Origin: Wagnerdoeblera sp046292685
GTDB lineage: Bacteria > Pseudomonadota > Alphaproteobacteria > Rhodobacterales > Rhodobacteraceae
Length of the DNA: 64,000 nt
Direction of reading: 5' to 3'
Assembly (NCBI RefSeq): GCF_046292685.1
Contig: NZ_JBKBQM010000001.1
Span: forward strand, 1 to 64,000
Shown here: positions 36,329-43,640 of the stretch, one piece after another
Layout: each line of letters begins with the position of its first letter
Position numbering within the stretch: position 1 is the first letter of the stretch
The notes under the pieces: model-generated
What the model was told of the DNA's origin: nothing
Database searches by the model: none
What the model saw: only the letters and a program-made list of their open reading frames with translations
Program-made: the position numbers and the translations under genes

Positions 36329-37291
36329 ATGCAGCGTCGAATGATGATCTGGGGCGGGTTGGCAGCATTGGCCGCAGGCGGGGCGGCCCTGTGGGGCTGG
36401 CGCCGGTGGACGCGGGGCCCGGCGCTGCCGGCGCCACGGGCGCCGGTGGCGCTGGCCGATTACCGCGCGGCGCTGGCGCCGCTGGCCCCGCCCACAGGGC
36501 CGCTGCGAGTCTATCACCTCGGGCATTCCCTGGTGGGGCGCGACATGCCGGCGATGCTGGCGCAGATGGCCGGCCATGATTACGCCAGCCAGCTGGGCTG
36601 GGGCACGCCGCTGCGCGCCCATTGGGAAGACCGGGTCGAGATCACCGGCTTTGCGCAGGAAAACGCCCATCCGCATTTCCGCCCGGCGCACGAGGGGCTG
36701 CGATCGGGCGATTACGACGCCGTGGTCCTGACCGAGATGGTGGAATTGCGCGATGCGATCCGCTGGCATGCGGCCCCGGCCTATCTGGCGCGCTGGGTGC
36801 TGGAGGCGCAGGCGGGCAACCCCGACGCGCGCATCTACCTTTACGAAACCTGGCACCGGCTGGACGACCCCGCCGGCTGGATGGAGCGAATCAAGGCCGA
36901 CCTGCCGGCCTTGTGGCTGGGCGAGCTGGCCCAGGGCGCGATGGCCTGGGGCGCGCCGGCGGTGCACCTGATCCCCGGCGGTCAGGTTCTGGCCGCCGCC
37001 GCGCGGGCCGCCGAGGCCGGGCAGGTGCCGGGCGTTTCGCGGCGCGAGGATTTCTTTGCCCGTAATCCCGACGGGTCGCAGGACATGATCCACCTGAGCG
37101 ATCTTGGCGCCTGGCTGATTGCGCTGGTGCATTACGCGGTGCTCTATCACCGCTCGCCCGTCGGTCTGCCGGCCAAGGTGGCCCGCGCCGACGGCACGCC
37201 CGTGCAGGTCGCCCCCGAAACGGCCGCCGCCTTGCAGGCCCTGACCTGGGCCGTGGTGCGCGACACGCCCCATACCGGAGTTTCCGCATGA
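36329..37291 (+). CDS. SGNH-hydrolase-like protein with N-terminal membrane anchor
   Basis: A 320-residue protein. A short basic N-terminus and a hydrophobic segment ('IWGGLAALAAGGAALWGW') form a signal anchor, so the rest should be periplasmic. Then 'LRVYHLGHSLVGRDMPAML' gives a GHSL element at the place of the SGNH block I serine, and 'DMIHLSDLGAWLIALVHYAVLY' gives a block V-like Asp and His. 'LYETWHRLDDP' is shared almost exactly with the next gene. The likely role is esterase or deacetylase on a surface glycan, but no substrate is known. Start 36329 gives MQRRMMIWGG; ATGs at 36341 and 36344 are alternatives. The stop overlaps the next gene by ATGA. Confidence 0.65.
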   Translation: MQRRMMIWGGLAALAAGGAALWGWRRWTRGPALPAPRAPVALADYRAALAPLAPPTGPLRVYHLGHSLVGRDMPAMLAQMAGHDYASQLGWGTPLRAHWEDRVEITGFAQENAHPHFRPAHEGLRSGDYDAVVLTEMVELRDAIRWHAAPAYLARWVLEAQAGNPDARIYLYETWHRLDDPAGWMERIKADLPALWLGELAQGAMAWGAPAVHLIPGGQVLAAAARAAEAGQVPGVSRREDFFARNPDGSQDMIHLSDLGAWLIALVHYAVLYHRSPVGLPAKVARADGTPVQVAPETAAALQALTWAVVRDTPHTGVSA

Positions 37292-39729
37292 CCCTGACCG
37301 CGCTGTTGGCCGATATCCTGTTCGTCGGGCATTCGCTGATCGGGCCGACCCTGCCGGGCATGGTCGAACGCGCGGCGGCTGCCCAGAACATCGAGTTGCG
37401 CGCCGAAGCGCAGATCATCAACGGCGCACCGCTGAAATGGGGCTGGGAAAACGCGCACACCGCGCAAGGCGTCGATGGCCGGGCGGCGCTGGACTCGGGC
37501 CGGTTCGAGCATCTGGTGCTGACCGAAGCGATACCGCTGAAGAACCACCTCGACTGGTCGGACAGCCACGGTTTTGCGCGCAAATGGGCCGATCTGGCGC
37601 GCGCGCGGCAACCGGGCGCCCGGGTCTGGATCTATGAAACCTGGCACAGCCTGGACAGCGGCAGCGGCCGCCCGGTGCCCTATGACGATCTGGGCCACCT
37701 GCCCTGGCGCCAGCGCCTTGCCGACGACTGGGCGAACTGGCGCGGGCTGGCGGCGGCGGCGGGCCCGGATGTGCAGGTGATCCCGGCAGGGCAGGCGATG
37801 GGCAAGCTGGCCGACGAAATCGGGCGCGGCACGGTGCCCGGCCTGTCGTCGATCCGCGATGTGTTCACCGATGACATCCACCCGAACGACCGCGGGTGGT
37901 ATCTGGTGGCGATGGTGATGCACGCCGCCATCACCGGCCGCGATCCGCGCGGGCTGCCGGCGCGGCTGGTGCGGCAATGGCAAACCCGCGCCATCGTGAC
38001 CGAGCCGATGGCCCGGCGCATGCAGGAAATCGCCTGGGAGGTGGTGCAAGCCCGCCGGACCGAGGCCGAGGCCGGCGCCCCGCCCCCGCGTCAGGCCGGC
38101 CCGCCCGGCGCCGGCGCCCCGGCCCCCAGCCCCCCGCCGGCGGCCGAGGCGCCGCCTGCCGCGCCGGTGCCGGATGCCGGCATCGCCGCGTTGGGTGGGG
38201 TCACGGCGCCGGGCATCGGCTTCGGGCTGGCCGAGGCATCCGACTGGTCGGTCGCGCAGCCCTTTCTGGACGTGATGAAGACGGCGCGGCCCTGGGTCGG
38301 GCATCTGCCCGGGCAATGGGGGGGATGGGGCCATGAAGAACTGGCCGCCGGCGGCTGGCTGGATGCCCAGGGTTGGCCGCGCGCCGTGCCGCCAGCGCTG
38401 ACGGGCATTTCTACCCTGATCCTGACCGACCTGCCGGAAGATTCCGCCGGTGTGGCCGGCCGCTATGTCCTGACCCATGCCGGCCGGGGCGAACTGCGCG
38501 TCGAAGGGCGCGCCGCGGTGGTGCAGGCCGCGCCGGGGCGCGTGGTGTTCGACTATACGCCCGGGCAAGGCACCGTTCTGCTGACCATCGCCGCAACCGA
38601 CCCCCAGGACCCGATCCGCGCCATCCGCGTGGTGCGCGAGGATCGGGCCGCGCTGCTGAACACCGGCGCCGTCTTCAACCCCGACTGGCTGGGGCGGCTT
38701 CAAGGCACGCGGCTGGTCCGCTTCATGGACTGGATGCGGACCACAGGCAGCAGCCTGTCGCGGCTGGAGGACAGGCCCCGGCCAGAGGACTACACCTGGG
38801 CCCTCTCCGGCGTGCCGATCGAGGTGATGGTCGATCTGGCCAACACCCTGCGCGCCGATCCGTGGTTCACCTTGCCGCATCTGGCCGAGGATGCGCTGGT
38901 CCGGCACTATGCCGAGGTCGTGCACGCCCGTCTTGCCCCCGGCCTGGTCGCGCATGTCGAATATTCTAACGAGGTGTGGAACCTCTCGTTCCCCCAGGCC
39001 CGCTGGGCCGAGGACATGGCCGCCGCGCGTTGGGGCATGCCGCACAAGTGGGTGCAGTATTACGCCTTGCGCGCGGCCGAGGTTGCCGGGCTCTGGGCCG
39101 AGGTGTTCGCCGATGCGCCGGACCGGCTGGTCCGGGTGATTGCCACGCAAACCGGCTGGAAAGGGCTGGAGGCCGATATCCTGACCGCCCCGCTGGTCAT
39201 GGCCGAAGGGCGCCCGGCGCCCGCCACCGCCTTCGATGCCTATGCGATCACCGGCTATTTTGCCGGTGGCGTCGGCCAGCCGGAACACGAGGCGCTCTTG
39301 CGCGGCTGGCTTGCGGCCGGCGAGGCCGAGGCCACGGCCCGCGCGCTGGAAGACATGCGCGATGGCCGCCATTCCGGCAAGACCGCGGATTCGCTGGCGG
39401 GCCTGGTCGGCGACCTGTTTCCCTATCACGCCGCAGTTGCGCAGCGGCACGGCCTGAAGCTGATGATGTACGAAGGCGGCACGCATGTGCTGGCCATGGG
39501 CCCCATGCAGGACGACCCGGCAATCACCGGATTTCTGGAGCGGTTGAACTACGCCCCGGGGATGGGGCCGCTTTACCGCGACCTGGTCGCCGGGTGGCAG
39601 GCGGTGTCGGACGCGCCTTTCAACGCCTTTGTCGAGATCAAGCAACCCAGCCGCTGGGGCAGCTGGGGCGCCTTGCGGCACCTTGGCGACGATAACGCGC
39701 GCTGGCGGGCGCTGGCGCGGGGGGAATGA
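37288..39729 (+). CDS. Two-part protein: SGNH-like domain plus EYSNEVWN glycosidase-like domain
   Basis: An 813-residue protein. Residues ~10-260 repeat the layout of the previous gene: 'ILFVGHSLIGPTLPGMV', 'LYETWHSL'-like 'IYETWHSLDSG' and 'FTDDIHPNDRGWYLVAMVMHAAI' (DxxH block V). A Pro/Ala-rich linker follows (~265-295). The C-terminal ~500 residues contain 'VRFMDWMRTTGS', 'GVPIEVMVDLANTL', 'VAHVEYSNEVWNLSFPQ', 'AYAITGYFAGG' and 'LMMYEGGTHV'. The EYSNEVWN block occurs in bacterial proteins annotated as cellulose-binding or glycoside-hydrolase-like, with two acidic residues where a retaining glycosidase would have them. I infer a polysaccharide-modifying enzyme. No signal peptide is evident, which is odd for that role. 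Confidence 0.6.
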   Translation: MTLTALLADILFVGHSLIGPTLPGMVERAAAAQNIELRAEAQIINGAPLKWGWENAHTAQGVDGRAALDSGRFEHLVLTEAIPLKNHLDWSDSHGFARKWADLARARQPGARVWIYETWHSLDSGSGRPVPYDDLGHLPWRQRLADDWANWRGLAAAAGPDVQVIPAGQAMGKLADEIGRGTVPGLSSIRDVFTDDIHPNDRGWYLVAMVMHAAITGRDPRGLPARLVRQWQTRAIVTEPMARRMQEIAWEVVQARRTEAEAGAPPPRQAGPPGAGAPAPSPPPAAEAPPAAPVPDAGIAALGGVTAPGIGFGLAEASDWSVAQPFLDVMKTARPWVGHLPGQWGGWGHEELAAGGWLDAQGWPRAVPPALTGISTLILTDLPEDSAGVAGRYVLTHAGRGELRVEGRAAVVQAAPGRVVFDYTPGQGTVLLTIAATDPQDPIRAIRVVREDRAALLNTGAVFNPDWLGRLQGTRLVRFMDWMRTTGSSLSRLEDRPRPEDYTWALSGVPIEVMVDLANTLRADPWFTLPHLAEDALVRHYAEVVHARLAPGLVAHVEYSNEVWNLSFPQARWAEDMAAARWGMPHKWVQYYALRAAEVAGLWAEVFADAPDRLVRVIATQTGWKGLEADILTAPLVMAEGRPAPATAFDAYAITGYFAGGVGQPEHEALLRGWLAAGEAEATARALEDMRDGRHSGKTADSLAGLVGDLFPYHAAVAQRHGLKLMMYEGGTHVLAMGPMQDDPAITGFLERLNYAPGMGPLYRDLVAGWQAVSDAPFNAFVEIKQPSRWGSWGALRHLGDDNARWRALARGE

Positions 39730-40556
39730 TGCTGTCGGTGATCCTGCCCGCCACCAACGAGGAGGCCTGGATCGGCCCGTGCCTCGATGCGCTGCTGGCC
39801 TCGGACCCGCCGGGCGCGCCGGCCGAGGTGGTGGTGGTCGCCAACGGCTGCCGCGATGGCACAGCGGCGGCTGCGCGGGCGCGGGCTGGTGCAGCCGAGG
39901 CGGCCGGCTGGCGGCTGGTGGTGCTGGAGCTTGCGCAAGGCGGCAAGCTGCAGGCGCTGAACGCCGGCGACAAGGCGGCGCAAGGCGGGATCCGGGTCTA
40001 CCTCGATGCCGATGTGCAGGTCGGGCCGGGCCTGATGGCGCAGATCGTGCAGGCGCTTGGCGTGCCGCAAGCCGCCTATGCCAGCGGCACGCCGGTGATC
40101 CCGCGGGCGGCCAGTGCGGTGACACGCGCCTATGCGCGGTTCTGGCAACGCCTGCCCTTTGCGCGCGCGCCCGCGCCGGGGTTCGGGCTGTTCGCAATGA
40201 ATGCCGCGGGGCGGGCGCGCTGGGGCGACTGGCCGCAGATCATTTCCGACGACACGTTCGCCCGGCTGCATTTCGCCCCGCACGAACGCATCGGGCTGCC
40301 CGCCCCCTATAGCTGGCCGATGGTCGAAGGATTTGCCCGGCTGGTGCGGGTGCGCCGCCGGCAGGATGCCGGTGTGCGCGAACTGGCGGCCGGCTGGCCG
40401 CACCTTATGGCCAACGAAGGCAAGGCCAGGCTCGGCGGCGCGGCGCTGGCGCGGCTGGCGCTGGCCGACCCGTGGGGTTTTGCCGTTTATGCGGCGGTTT
40501 CGCTGGCCGTGCGGCTGCCGGCGCCGGCCAGCGCCGGTTGGGCGCGCGGGCGCTGA
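39726..40556 (+). CDS. Glycosyltransferase family 2
   Basis: A 276-residue GT2 protein: 'LSVILPATNEEAWIGPCLDAL', 'EVVVVANGCRDGTAAAAR', 'GGKLQALNAGDKAAQGG', the DxD 'VYLDADVQVGPGLMAQI' and, further on, 'DDTFARLHFAPHERIGLP' in place of the acceptor-side acidic motif. A hydrophobic end ('WGFAVYAAVSLAVRLP') suggests weak membrane association. It overlaps the SGNH/glycosidase-like gene by four bases, so the three genes 36329-40556 form one operon. It ends 4 bases before the convergent rsmB, which closes the polysaccharide region. Confidence 0.82.
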   Translation: MMLSVILPATNEEAWIGPCLDALLASDPPGAPAEVVVVANGCRDGTAAAARARAGAAEAAGWRLVVLELAQGGKLQALNAGDKAAQGGIRVYLDADVQVGPGLMAQIVQALGVPQAAYASGTPVIPRAASAVTRAYARFWQRLPFARAPAPGFGLFAMNAAGRARWGDWPQIISDDTFARLHFAPHERIGLPAPYSWPMVEGFARLVRVRRRQDAGVRELAAGWPHLMANEGKARLGGAALARLALADPWGFAVYAAVSLAVRLPAPASAGWARGR

Positions 40557-40560
40557 CCGT

Positions 40561-41823
40561 TCAGCCCTTGCGGAAGGCGCCGATGAAAAAGCCGTCGATG
40601 CCGCCCTGATCGGCCCAGTGGTCGGGGCGAAGGCGCAACCCGCCGCCGCGCGCATCCCATGCGCCGGGCCAGCCCGCCACCGCCTTCTGGTCGCGCTGCA
40701 AGCCGGGGTGGCGCGCCAGCGCCGCGGCGAACTGGTCTTCGCCTTCGGCGGGCAGCAGCGAACAGGTGCAATAGACCAGCCGCCCGCCGGGTTTCAGCAG
40801 GCCCACCGCCCGGTCGATCAGCGCCGCCTGCAACGCGATCAGCCCTGGCAGGTCGCCTGGCCCCTTGACGAACGGCAGGTCAGGGTGGCGGCGGATCGTA
40901 CCGGTGGCCGAACAGGGCGCGTCGAGCAGGATGGCGTCGAAGGCTGCGTCCGGTTGCCATTCCAGCGCATCGGCCACCACGCAAGCGGCCGCCAGCCCGC
41001 AGCGCGCCAGGTTTTCGCGCACCCGCGCCATGCGCTGCTCCGAAATGTCGAGCGCGGTAACCTCGGCCCCCGCGGCGGCCAGTTGCAGCGTCTTGCCGCC
41101 GGGGGCGGCGCACAGGTCGGCCACCCGTTCCCCGGGTTGCACGGCCAGCACCCGGGCCGGCACGGCCGCGGCGGCATCCTGCACCCACCAGGCACCGGCG
41201 TCATAGCCCGGCAAGGCCGAAACCTGCACCCCGGTCGCCAACCGCAGCGTGCCGCCCGGCATCACCCTTGCGCCAAGGGCTGCCGCCAGCGCCTCGGCCT
41301 CGGACGGGTGCTTGACGGTCAGGTCCAGGGGCGCGCCGGCCAGGTGCGCCGCCTCTATGGCCTTGACGGCCGCCTTGCCGAAGCGCTGCACCAGCGGGTT
41401 GCGCAGCCAAGCCGGCAGGCGCTGCACCGGCAGGTCCAGCGGGGCCGCCGACACCTTGCGCAGAACCGCGTTCACGAAACCGGCGGCCTGCGCCGCCCGC
41501 GTATCGCTGCGCGCCAGCGACACCGCCGAAGACACGATGCCATGCGCCTCGTCGGGGCGTTCGGCCAGCTCGGCCACTGCCAGCCGCAGGATGGCGCGCA
41601 CCACCGGCGGCGGGGCCTTGCGCAAATGCGGGACCAGCACCGAATCGGCCGGTTCGACCCGGCGCAAGGCGGCCAGCGCCAGACGCTGCGCCCGGGCGCG
41701 GTCGGCCGGTTCCAGCGCGGACAGCCGGTCGTCGGCCAGGGCTTCGGACAGCATGCGCCGCGCCTCGGTCACCTCCAGCAGCAGCGTAACCGCCGCGCGC
41801 CGCGCCGCCAGAGCATCGGGCAT
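40561..41823 (-). CDS. rsmB: 16S rRNA m5C967 methyltransferase RsmB family
   Basis: A 420-residue protein. The N-terminal NusB-like helical domain ('LALAALRRVEPADSVLV', 'GIVSSAVSLARS', 'GFVNAVLRKVS') is followed by a Rossmann methyltransferase domain with 'VADLCAAPGGKTLQLAA', 'VTALDISEQRMARV', 'ILLDAPCSATGTIRRHPDL' and the catalytic 'VYCTCSLLPAEGE'. Family members methylate C967 of 16S rRNA; they are called RsmB or Fmu/Sun in E. coli relatives. The ATG at 41823 follows AAAGGA. Upstream lies a long inverted repeat shared with the divergent DUF1674 gene. Confidence 0.9.
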   Translation of the reverse strand: MPDALAARRAAVTLLLEVTEARRMLSEALADDRLSALEPADRARAQRLALAALRRVEPADSVLVPHLRKAPPPVVRAILRLAVAELAERPDEAHGIVSSAVSLARSDTRAAQAAGFVNAVLRKVSAAPLDLPVQRLPAWLRNPLVQRFGKAAVKAIEAAHLAGAPLDLTVKHPSEAEALAAALGARVMPGGTLRLATGVQVSALPGYDAGAWWVQDAAAAVPARVLAVQPGERVADLCAAPGGKTLQLAAAGAEVTALDISEQRMARVRENLARCGLAAACVVADALEWQPDAAFDAILLDAPCSATGTIRRHPDLPFVKGPGDLPGLIALQAALIDRAVGLLKPGGRLVYCTCSLLPAEGEDQFAAALARHPGLQRDQKAVAGWPGAWDARGGGLRLRPDHWADQGGIDGFFIGAFRKG

Positions 41824-41852
41824 GGCCTTTCCTTTCAGCTTGCACAACTCTC

Positions 41853-41901
41853 CCGCACCAGCGCGCAAGCCTGCGCCGCTTGTCGGATCGCGCTGGTGCG
41901 G
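41853..41901. promoter_or_regulatory. Long inverted repeat in the rsmB/DUF1674 divergent intergenic region
   Basis: CCGCACCAGCGCG (41853-41865) and CGCGCTGGTGCGG (41889-41901) are perfect 13-base inverted copies. Inside them CAAGC (41866-41870) pairs with GCTTG (41878-41882), extending the stem after a 6-base bulge. A possible plus-strand promoter, TTGTCG (41880-41885) with 16-base spacing to TATATC (41902-41907), has its spacer covered by the right arm. It is the strongest palindromic structure seen in the window; its function is unknown. Confidence 0.55.
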
Positions 41902-41936
41902 TATATCACAGGGGCACGCTGCACAAGGCCGACCCG

Positions 41937-42119
41937 ATGTCCGACGAAAAGCCCGCCACCGACCTGCCCCCCGCCGCCTTGCGCGCCCTGGCCGAAGCCG
42001 AGGAGCGGCGCCGCAAGGCAAACGCCCCGGCACTGCCGCCCGAACTCGGCGGGCGCGACGGGCCCGAGCCCGTGCGTTATGGCGATTGGGAAAAGAAAGG
42101 GCTGGCGATCGACTTCTGA
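41937..42119 (+). CDS. DUF1674 protein, SdhAF4-like succinate dehydrogenase assembly factor
   Basis: A 60-residue protein that ends in 'PEPVRYGDWEKKGLAIDF', the hallmark C-terminus of DUF1674/SDHAF4 (RYGDWE...G...DF). The N-terminal half is Ala/Lys/Glu-rich and probably disordered. SDHAF4-type factors bind the flavinated SdhA subunit before complex II assembles; the role in bacteria is inferred from the mitochondrial homologue. The ATG at 41937 gives 'MSDEKPATDLPP'; an upstream in-frame ATG at 41880 falls inside the inverted repeat and is less likely. It is convergent with chrR, 11 bases away. Confidence 0.85.
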   Translation: MSDEKPATDLPPAALRALAEAEERRRKANAPALPPELGGRDGPEPVRYGDWEKKGLAIDF

Positions 42120-42130
42120 TCGCCCGTCGC

Positions 42131-42778
42131 TCAGATGCGGATGAAGGGCTGCGCCAGCCTCGGCAGGATCCCGGCAAAGCGCAGCGGCGCATCGGTGGCA
42201 GCCAGGCAGATGCAGTCTGCCCCGGCTTCGGCAACCGGCGTGTGCTCGACCGCCTGATCGGCGATTTCCACATCGCCCGGACCGAAACGGTCGGTTTCGT
42301 CGCGGAAAGCGCCTTGCAGAACCAGGGTCAGCTCGGTGCCGCGGTGGCCGTGGTCGGGCACAGCCTGGCCGGCGGGAATATACAGCAACCGTGCCGTGGC
42401 ACCCTTGCCGGTGCGCAGCACCGCTTGCCGCACGCCCATGCCCACGGGACGCCAGCGGATCGCGCCGGGATCGGCGCCGACATAGGCGCGCAACGGCGCC
42501 GGAAAGACCGACCGCGGCGCCGGTGCAGGGCGCTGGCGCGGCGTGCGGGGGGTGCCGGCGATGCGGGCAAAGCACGCATCCAGGCTGTCATCGGCCATCG
42601 GCGCGCTGTCGCAACGGTCCAGCATCGCGCCACCGACGGCCTCGTAAGCCTCCAGCCGCACGCGGCATTCGTCGCACATCGACACATGCGCGGCGACGAC
42701 CAACCCGAAGGCTTCGGGTAGCTGACCCGCGGCATGGGCCATCAGCAGAGAGTCGGAAAGATGGTGGCGGATGGTCAT
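42131..42778 (-). CDS. chrR: ChrR-type zinc/cupin anti-sigma factor
   Basis: A 215-residue ChrR homologue. The N-terminal zinc anti-sigma domain has His6, His31, Cys35 and Cys38, the same numbering as the zinc ligands of Rhodobacter sphaeroides ChrR. The C-terminal cupin has His143, His145 and Glu149 in 'DHGHRGTELTLVL' and His179, each offset by two from the ligands I recall for that protein. ChrR holds RpoE inactive until singlet oxygen or related stress triggers its breakdown, for which the cupin domain is needed. The ATG at 42778 overlaps the rpoE stop by four bases, giving coupled expression. Confidence 0.93.
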   Translation of the reverse strand: MTIRHHLSDSLLMAHAAGQLPEAFGLVVAAHVSMCDECRVRLEAYEAVGGAMLDRCDSAPMADDSLDACFARIAGTPRTPRQRPAPAPRSVFPAPLRAYVGADPGAIRWRPVGMGVRQAVLRTGKGATARLLYIPAGQAVPDHGHRGTELTLVLQGAFRDETDRFGPGDVEIADQAVEHTPVAEAGADCICLAATDAPLRFAGILPRLAQPFIRI

Positions 42779-43344
42779 GTCTTGTTGCCTTCGGTCATCT
42801 GCTGGCGCAAACGGTCCAGCGCCAGCCGGATGCGGGATTTGATCGTTCCAAGCGGCAGGCCGGTCTGGTCGGCGATCTCGGTGTGAGAAAGCTCGCCGTA
42901 ATAGGCCCGTTCGATCAACTCCCTTTGCTTGTCGGGCAGCAACGCCAAGGCGGCGCCCAGCCTTTCGGTTTCCTGTTGCAGGATCAGGGCCTCGTCCTGA
43001 TCCGGTTCGGGTTCCGGCCCCCAGGGCAATTCCTCGGGGTCGGGGCGCACGCGGCGCGCCAAATCGATTCTGCGGTTGCGGGCGATGGTATAGACCCAGG
43101 TCGCCACGCTGGCCCGGGCAGGGTCGAACAGATGCGCCTTTTGCCACAGCGTCGCCATGACATCCTGCGCACAGTCCTCGGCCACTGCCGCGGGTGTGCC
43201 CGCCTTCATCAGGAAGCCCTTGACCCGAGGCGCAAAGTGCCGGAACAGCACGGCGAACGCCGCGCGGTCCTGATCGTCGCGCACCCGGACCAGAAGGTCC
43301 GCCCAATGTTGCGGCGAAGGTTCCGCCGCTGTCCGGTTTTCCAC
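42775..43344 (-). CDS. rpoE: ECF sigma factor RpoE (ECF11-like)
   Basis: A sigma factor of about 189 residues. Region 2 is 'AAFAVLFRHFAPRVKGFLMK...AEDCAQDVMATLWQKAHLFDP...VATWVYTIARNRRIDLARR' and region 4 is 'LALLPDKQRELIERAYYGELSHTEIADQTGLPLGTIKSRIRLALDRLRQ'. Both closely match R. sphaeroides RpoE as I know it. I choose GTG 43344 because AGAGG precedes it and the protein then aligns with relatives. ATGs at 43446/43449 stay in frame and would begin at the predicted transcription start, giving a leaderless message, so they remain possible. It drives the singlet-oxygen type response under control of ChrR. Confidence 0.9.
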   Translation of the reverse strand: MENRTAAEPSPQHWADLLVRVRDDQDRAAFAVLFRHFAPRVKGFLMKAGTPAAVAEDCAQDVMATLWQKAHLFDPARASVATWVYTIARNRRIDLARRVRPDPEELPWGPEPEPDQDEALILQQETERLGAALALLPDKQRELIERAYYGELSHTEIADQTGLPLGTIKSRIRLALDRLRQQMTEGNKT

Positions 43345-43454
43345 GCCCGCCTCTGCCTTGCGATCCGTCTTTCCTGCCGCGCGCCTACCATAGGCGCGCG
43401 TCGGGTTCGACGCATCGGGAAATTCGCTCGGGCGGGTTACCAGCATCATGTGGC

Positions 43455-43483
43455 AGATACGCGCGCCCCACCTTGCCGGATCA
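43455..43483 (-). promoter_or_regulatory. Predicted RpoE-type promoter of rpoE-chrR (autoregulation)
   Basis: On the minus strand TGATCC (43483-43478) is followed after 18 bases by TATCT (43459-43455). TGATCC is the -35 element I recall for R. sphaeroides RpoE promoters. The position predicts a transcript start near 43449 and self-activation of rpoE-chrR. Confidence 0.65.
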
Positions 43484-43527
43484 CCGGATCGTGCATCTGA
43501 GGCGCATTTTTCGCACGTCAAGATCAC

Positions 43528-43545
43528 TGTCAGAAAAATCTGACA
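43528..43545. promoter_or_regulatory. Palindrome between the two divergent RpoE-type promoters
   Basis: TGTCAGA (43528-43534), AAAA, TCTGACA (43539-43545) is a perfect 7-base inverted repeat. A second palindrome, TGACAGTCA, follows at 43550-43558 and repeats the TGACA core. Both lie upstream of both -35 elements, where an additional activator or repressor could bind. Confidence 0.5.
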
Positions 43546-43582
43546 CCCATGACAGTCAATCTGGACAATCTTCTCGCGCCAG

Positions 43583-43611
43583 TGATCCGGCCGGGATATG
43601 CCGCCGTATAC
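43583..43611 (+). promoter_or_regulatory. Predicted RpoE-type promoter of the FAD oxidoreductase operon
   Basis: TGATCC (43583-43588) is followed by 18 bases and then TATAC (43607-43611). The spacing and -35 match the mirror-image promoter upstream of rpoE. The transcript would begin about 25 bases before the ATG at 43641, leaving room for the CGGAG ribosome site. Confidence 0.7.
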
Positions 43612-43640
43612 ACTGCATCCAGAACGACGGAGCCCGCCTG

